From: CAYNLG01 sp964397995
GTDB lineage: Bacteria > Planctomycetota > Phycisphaerae > FEN-1346
Length of the DNA stretch: 15,935 nucleotides
Direction of reading: 5' to 3'
Assembly (NCBI GenBank): GCA_964397995.1
Contig: CAYNLG010000081.1
Location: 1-15,935, forward strand
Program-made: the position numbers and the translations under genes
Notes under the pieces: model-generated
The model's input: only the letters and a program-made list of their open reading frames with translations
What the model was told of the DNA's origin: nothing
The model's database searches: none
Shown: in pieces, positions 13,990-15,935 of the stretch
Numbering within the stretch: the first letter of the stretch is position 1
Layout of the letters: every line of letters begins with the position of its first letter

Positions 13990-14354
13990 GGATCGGCTGC
14001 GGCTGCAACACATGCTGGACCACGCAACCGAGGCGCTGGCCTTGGCCGAGGGGCGCAGCCGCGAAGACCTGCACCGCGACCGCGTCCTGGGGCTGGCGTT
14101 GGTGCGCCTGCTGGAGATCGTGGGCGAGGCGGCTGCACGCCTATCGCCAGCCCTGCGTGAGAAACGCGCCGCCATCCCGTGGCAACCCATTATCAGCCTG
14201 CGGAACCGACTTGATCCACGGCTACGACGCGGTGGACATGGACATCGTCCACGGGATCGTCAGCCGCGACCTGCCCCCTTTGGTGGCGGCGCTGGGGGCG
14301 CTACCCGAACTGAAGAACGGCCCCCTCGGTAGCGACCACACGTCGGCCCCATGA
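13976..14354 (+). pseudogene. hepT: HepT-type HEPN RNase toxin, frameshifted in the active-site motif
   Basis: The gene starts MPRHEDRLRLQHMLDHA and reads as a DUF86/HEPN protein for 79 codons (ALVRLLEIVGEAAARLSP, PWQPIISLRNRL). It then loses frame: CGACTTGATCCACGGC (14207-14222) has one base too many. Removing one T at 14211-14212 gives RNRLIHGYDAVDMDIVHGIVSRDLPPLV and a normal stop at 14352-14354, a 125-residue protein. The shift falls inside the RX4HXY motif, between R76 and H81/Y83, so the uncorrected 118-residue product lacks the catalytic His and the Tyr that MntA modifies. It is either a genuine inactivated toxin or a sequencing/assembly error. Confidence 0.85.
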
Positions 14355-14360
14355 CGCCCG

Positions 14361-14410
14361 CTGTGGGCCGCTGAACGTCAAGCGCGGGGGCAATCCCCGC
14401 GGCGAGAAAG
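14361..14410. repeat. Dispersed repeat, copy A (with GCGGGG hairpin)
   Basis: CTGTGGGCCGCTGAACG, then AGCGCGGGGGCAATCCCCGC and GGCGAGAAAG. The stem CGCGGGG/CCCCGCG has loop GCAAT. The same two-part unit recurs at 14471-14520 with a few changes, about 110 bp away, and its hairpin half also occurs at 6214. Confidence 0.75.
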
Positions 14411-14470
14411 CCACGGCCTGTCTGAGGAAACGTGGCCCCTTTTCGCCGGGCGCTCGCCGGCCCGCGTGTC

Positions 14471-14520
14471 GCTGTGGGCTACTGAGCGGCCAGCGCGGGA
14501 GCAATCCCCGCGGCGAAAGG
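14471..14520. repeat. Dispersed repeat, copy B (with GCGGGA hairpin)
   Basis: GCTGTGGGCTACTGAGCG, then AGCGCGGGAGCAATCCCCGC and GGCGAAAGG. One stem base pair is broken (A opposite C) compared with copy A. The two copies fill most of the 213-bp gap between hepT and the aminotransferase. Confidence 0.75.
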
Positions 14521-14543
14521 TCATGGCCCCTGGCATGCACGAG

Positions 14544-14564
14544 GCCCGGCGCCGCGGGCCGGGC
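14544..14564 (-). terminator. Hairpin just after the aminotransferase stop codon
   Basis: GCCCGGC-7 nt-GCCGGGC, a perfect 7-bp GC stem starting three bases past the TAA at 14568-14570 on the minus strand. There is no following T-tract, so it may act with Rho, or protect the 3' end, rather than work as a classical intrinsic terminator. Confidence 0.4.
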
Positions 14565-14567
14565 GGC

Positions 14568-15761
14568 TTACGCGCCCAGGAACTGCTCCAGCCAGTCCAG
14601 GCCCTTCTCGATCTGCTCCATGCTCGTCGCGAACGAGAGGCGCACGCACCGGTCGTCCCCGAAGGCCGCCCCCGGCACCACCGCCACGTGGACCTCTTCG
14701 AGGGCCTTCGTGGCAAAGGCAACGCTGCGCGGGACGTCGGCGTCCGGGCCGAGGACGCGGTCGTAGGTCTCGGCCACGTCCGGGAAGCAGTAGAACGCCC
14801 CGCCCGGCTCGACGCACGTGACGCCGTCCATGGCCGCGAGCCGCTGTGCCATGTACTGCCGCCGCCGGTCGAACTCCGCATGCATGGCCCGGAACGGCTC
14901 CTCCGGGCCGGTCAGGGCGGCCAGGGCGGCGTATTGGGCGATCGAGGTCGGGTTCGAGGTCGACTGGCTCTGGAGCCGGCCCATGGCGCCGATGATGTCC
15001 TTCGGGCCGACGGCCCAGCCGATGCGCCAGCCGGTCATGGCCCACGTCTTGGAGGCCCCGCCGAAGGTGACGGTCTGGGCGGGCAGTTCGCGGTGCAGCG
15101 TCGCGAAGGAGGGCGCCTCCGCCCCGCCGTAGACCAGTTCGTTGTAGATTTCGTCGGAGAAGACGACGAGGTTGCGGCCGGCGAGGACCTGGGCCAGGGC
15201 CTCGAGCTCCGCCCGCGTGTAGACCACGCCTGTCGGGTTCGACGGCGAGTTCAGGATCACCACACGGGTCCGGTTCGTCAGGGCGGCTTCCAGCTGGTCC
15301 GGGGTGATCTTGAAGCCCGCGTCGGCGCCGGCCAGGACGACCACCGGCTCGGCCCCCGCGAAGCGGATCTGCTCCGGGTACGAGACCCAGTACGGCGCGG
15401 GCAGGACCGCCTCCGTGCCGGGTTCCAGCAGCGCCAGGCAGGCCTCGAAGAGGCAGTACTTGCCGCCCGTGCCGATCAGGACCTGGTCCGGCATCACGTC
15501 GAGGCCCTGCTTGCGGGCGAGGTAGTCGGCGACGGCGGCCTTCAGCTCGGGCAGGCCGGAGGCCGGGACGATGTAGCCGTGGTGGCCGTCGCGGACGGCC
15601 TGGATGGCGGCCTCGCAGATGTGGTCGGGCGTCTTGAAGTCCGGTTCGCCGGCGCCGAAACCGACGACATCGATGCCGTCGGCCTTCATGGCCTTGGCCT
15701 TGGCGGAGACGGCGAGGGTCATGGAGGGCTGGATGCCCTGGACGCGTTTCGAGAGGGTCAT
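14568..15761 (-). CDS. Class I PLP-dependent aspartate-type aminotransferase
   Basis: A 397-residue cytosolic enzyme that moves an amino group between aspartate (or a similar amino acid) and 2-oxoglutarate; subgroup Ib members also act on prephenate. Landmarks are GAGEPDFKTPDHI (36-48), GTGGKYCLFEA (97-107), SPSNPTGVVYT (172-182, N175), FSDEIYNELVYG (201-212, D203, Y206), GGASKTWAMTGWRIGW (234-249, with the PLP-binding K238) and CVRLSFA (372-378, R374 for the substrate carboxylate). Length and motifs match AspC/AspB of subgroup Ib. The frame is open upstream, but the ATG at 15759-15761 is chosen because AAAGGAAG precedes it and MTLSKRVQGIQPSMTLAVSAKA is the standard N-terminus. It stands alone on the minus strand. 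Confidence 0.93.
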   Translation of the reverse strand: MTLSKRVQGIQPSMTLAVSAKAKAMKADGIDVVGFGAGEPDFKTPDHICEAAIQAVRDGHHGYIVPASGLPELKAAVADYLARKQGLDVMPDQVLIGTGGKYCLFEACLALLEPGTEAVLPAPYWVSYPEQIRFAGAEPVVVLAGADAGFKITPDQLEAALTNRTRVVILNSPSNPTGVVYTRAELEALAQVLAGRNLVVFSDEIYNELVYGGAEAPSFATLHRELPAQTVTFGGASKTWAMTGWRIGWAVGPKDIIGAMGRLQSQSTSNPTSIAQYAALAALTGPEEPFRAMHAEFDRRRQYMAQRLAAMDGVTCVEPGGAFYCFPDVAETYDRVLGPDADVPRSVAFATKALEEVHVAVVPGAAFGDDRCVRLSFATSMEQIEKGLDWLEQFLGA

Positions 15762-15801
15762 GGGGACTTCCTTTCGGCTCCCGGCGGTTTCGATGCGAGA
15801 C

Positions 15802-15834
15802 CCGGGCGGCGCGTGCCGCCCGGTAGCGGGCGGC
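15802..15834 (-). promoter_or_regulatory. Overlapping alternative inverted repeats before the aminotransferase
   Basis: Three arms alternate: GCCGCCCG (minus-strand arm 1, 15827-15834), CGGGCGGC (arm 2, 15815-15822) and GCCGCCCGG (arm 3, 15802-15810). Arm 2 pairs perfectly with either neighbour (8 bp with loop CTAC, or 9 bp with loop ACGC). It could be a leader-RNA switch or a DNA operator at the transcription start. Confidence 0.4.
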
Positions 15835-15863
15835 ATGGTAGCTGGGGCGGGGCGCGGCGTCCA
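15835..15863 (-). promoter_or_regulatory. Sigma-70-like promoter for the aminotransferase
   Basis: On the minus strand, TGGACG (15858-15863), a 17-bp spacer and TACCAT (15835-15840); four of six matches in each box. The start would be near 15828, with a leader of about 67 nt. Confidence 0.4.
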
Positions 15864-15896
15864 GAGGGGAATCGGCGCCGGGCGATCGGGTAGGCA

Positions 15897-15914
15897 GGGG
15901 CGATTGCTCGCCCC
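15897..15914. repeat. Inverted repeat GGGGCGA-TTGC-TCGCCCC
   Basis: A perfect 7-bp stem with a four-base loop near the right edge, upstream of the aminotransferase promoter. It may be another member of the dispersed hairpin families. The remaining bases to 15935 show no gene. Confidence 0.5.
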
Positions 15915-15935
15915 CGCCTCCCACACCACCGTAGA

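Noticed and set aside
14466..15893. 475-codon plus-strand frame opposite the aminotransferase
   Set aside because: It is a shadow of a gene with a complete PLP active site.

Overview
The window is a high-GC stretch of bacterial chromosome. Its intergenic regions carry short hairpin repeats, including a CACGGGC-loop-GCCCGTG element followed by CTACGGG and a GCGGGG-loop-CCCCGC element followed by GGCGA. From memory these are typical of Planctomycetota and relatives. That assignment is an inference; there is no rRNA or marker gene here to settle it.

The main content (about 875-6016) is an apparently complete type V-G CRISPR-Cas locus. A 765-residue Cas12g-like effector (3719-6016, minus strand) is followed on the same strand by a short tracrRNA region (about 3554-3690). 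A 37-repeat, 36-spacer array (1081-3500) comes next. The tracrRNA call rests on an anti-repeat at 3568-3600 that pairs with 25-26 of 28 consecutive repeat positions, allowing G-U pairs and one 5-nt bulge. The far repeat (1081-1116) is degenerate, which fixes the leader on the cas12g side. The array holds a seven-spacer block present twice (462 bp exact, offset 1056 bp) and a two-spacer block duplicated in tandem. One duplicated spacer is, base for base, positions 32-61 of a tRNA-Thr(UGU), and its crRNA would be antisense to that tRNA. No cas1, cas2 or cas4 is present. Cas12g family members are known as tracrRNA-dependent, RNA-targeting nucleases.

The array's trailer end abuts the last about 70 codons of a decayed Mrr-like restriction endonuclease (875-1091). 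Beyond it is an HExxH metalloprotease-like gene (232-795). On the other side of cas12g is repeat-rich sequence with one small zinc-binding protein gene (6478-6657).

The rest is mainly metabolic. A PHP-domain phosphoesterase (6991-8244) and an upstream RACo-type ferredoxin/ASKHA activator of corrinoid proteins (8399-10258) lie on the minus strand behind a good sigma-70-like promoter. Divergent from them on the plus strand is a tight cluster: a class III (iron-type) alcohol dehydrogenase (10795-11910), NAD(P)H-hydrate epimerase (11921-12622) and a GT-B glycosyltransferase (12624-13616). A MntA/HepT toxin-antitoxin pair follows (13693-14354). MntA is intact, but hepT is frameshifted inside its catalytic RX4HXY motif. 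A class I aspartate-type aminotransferase (14568-15761, minus strand) ends the window, with overlapping alternative inverted repeats in its promoter/leader.
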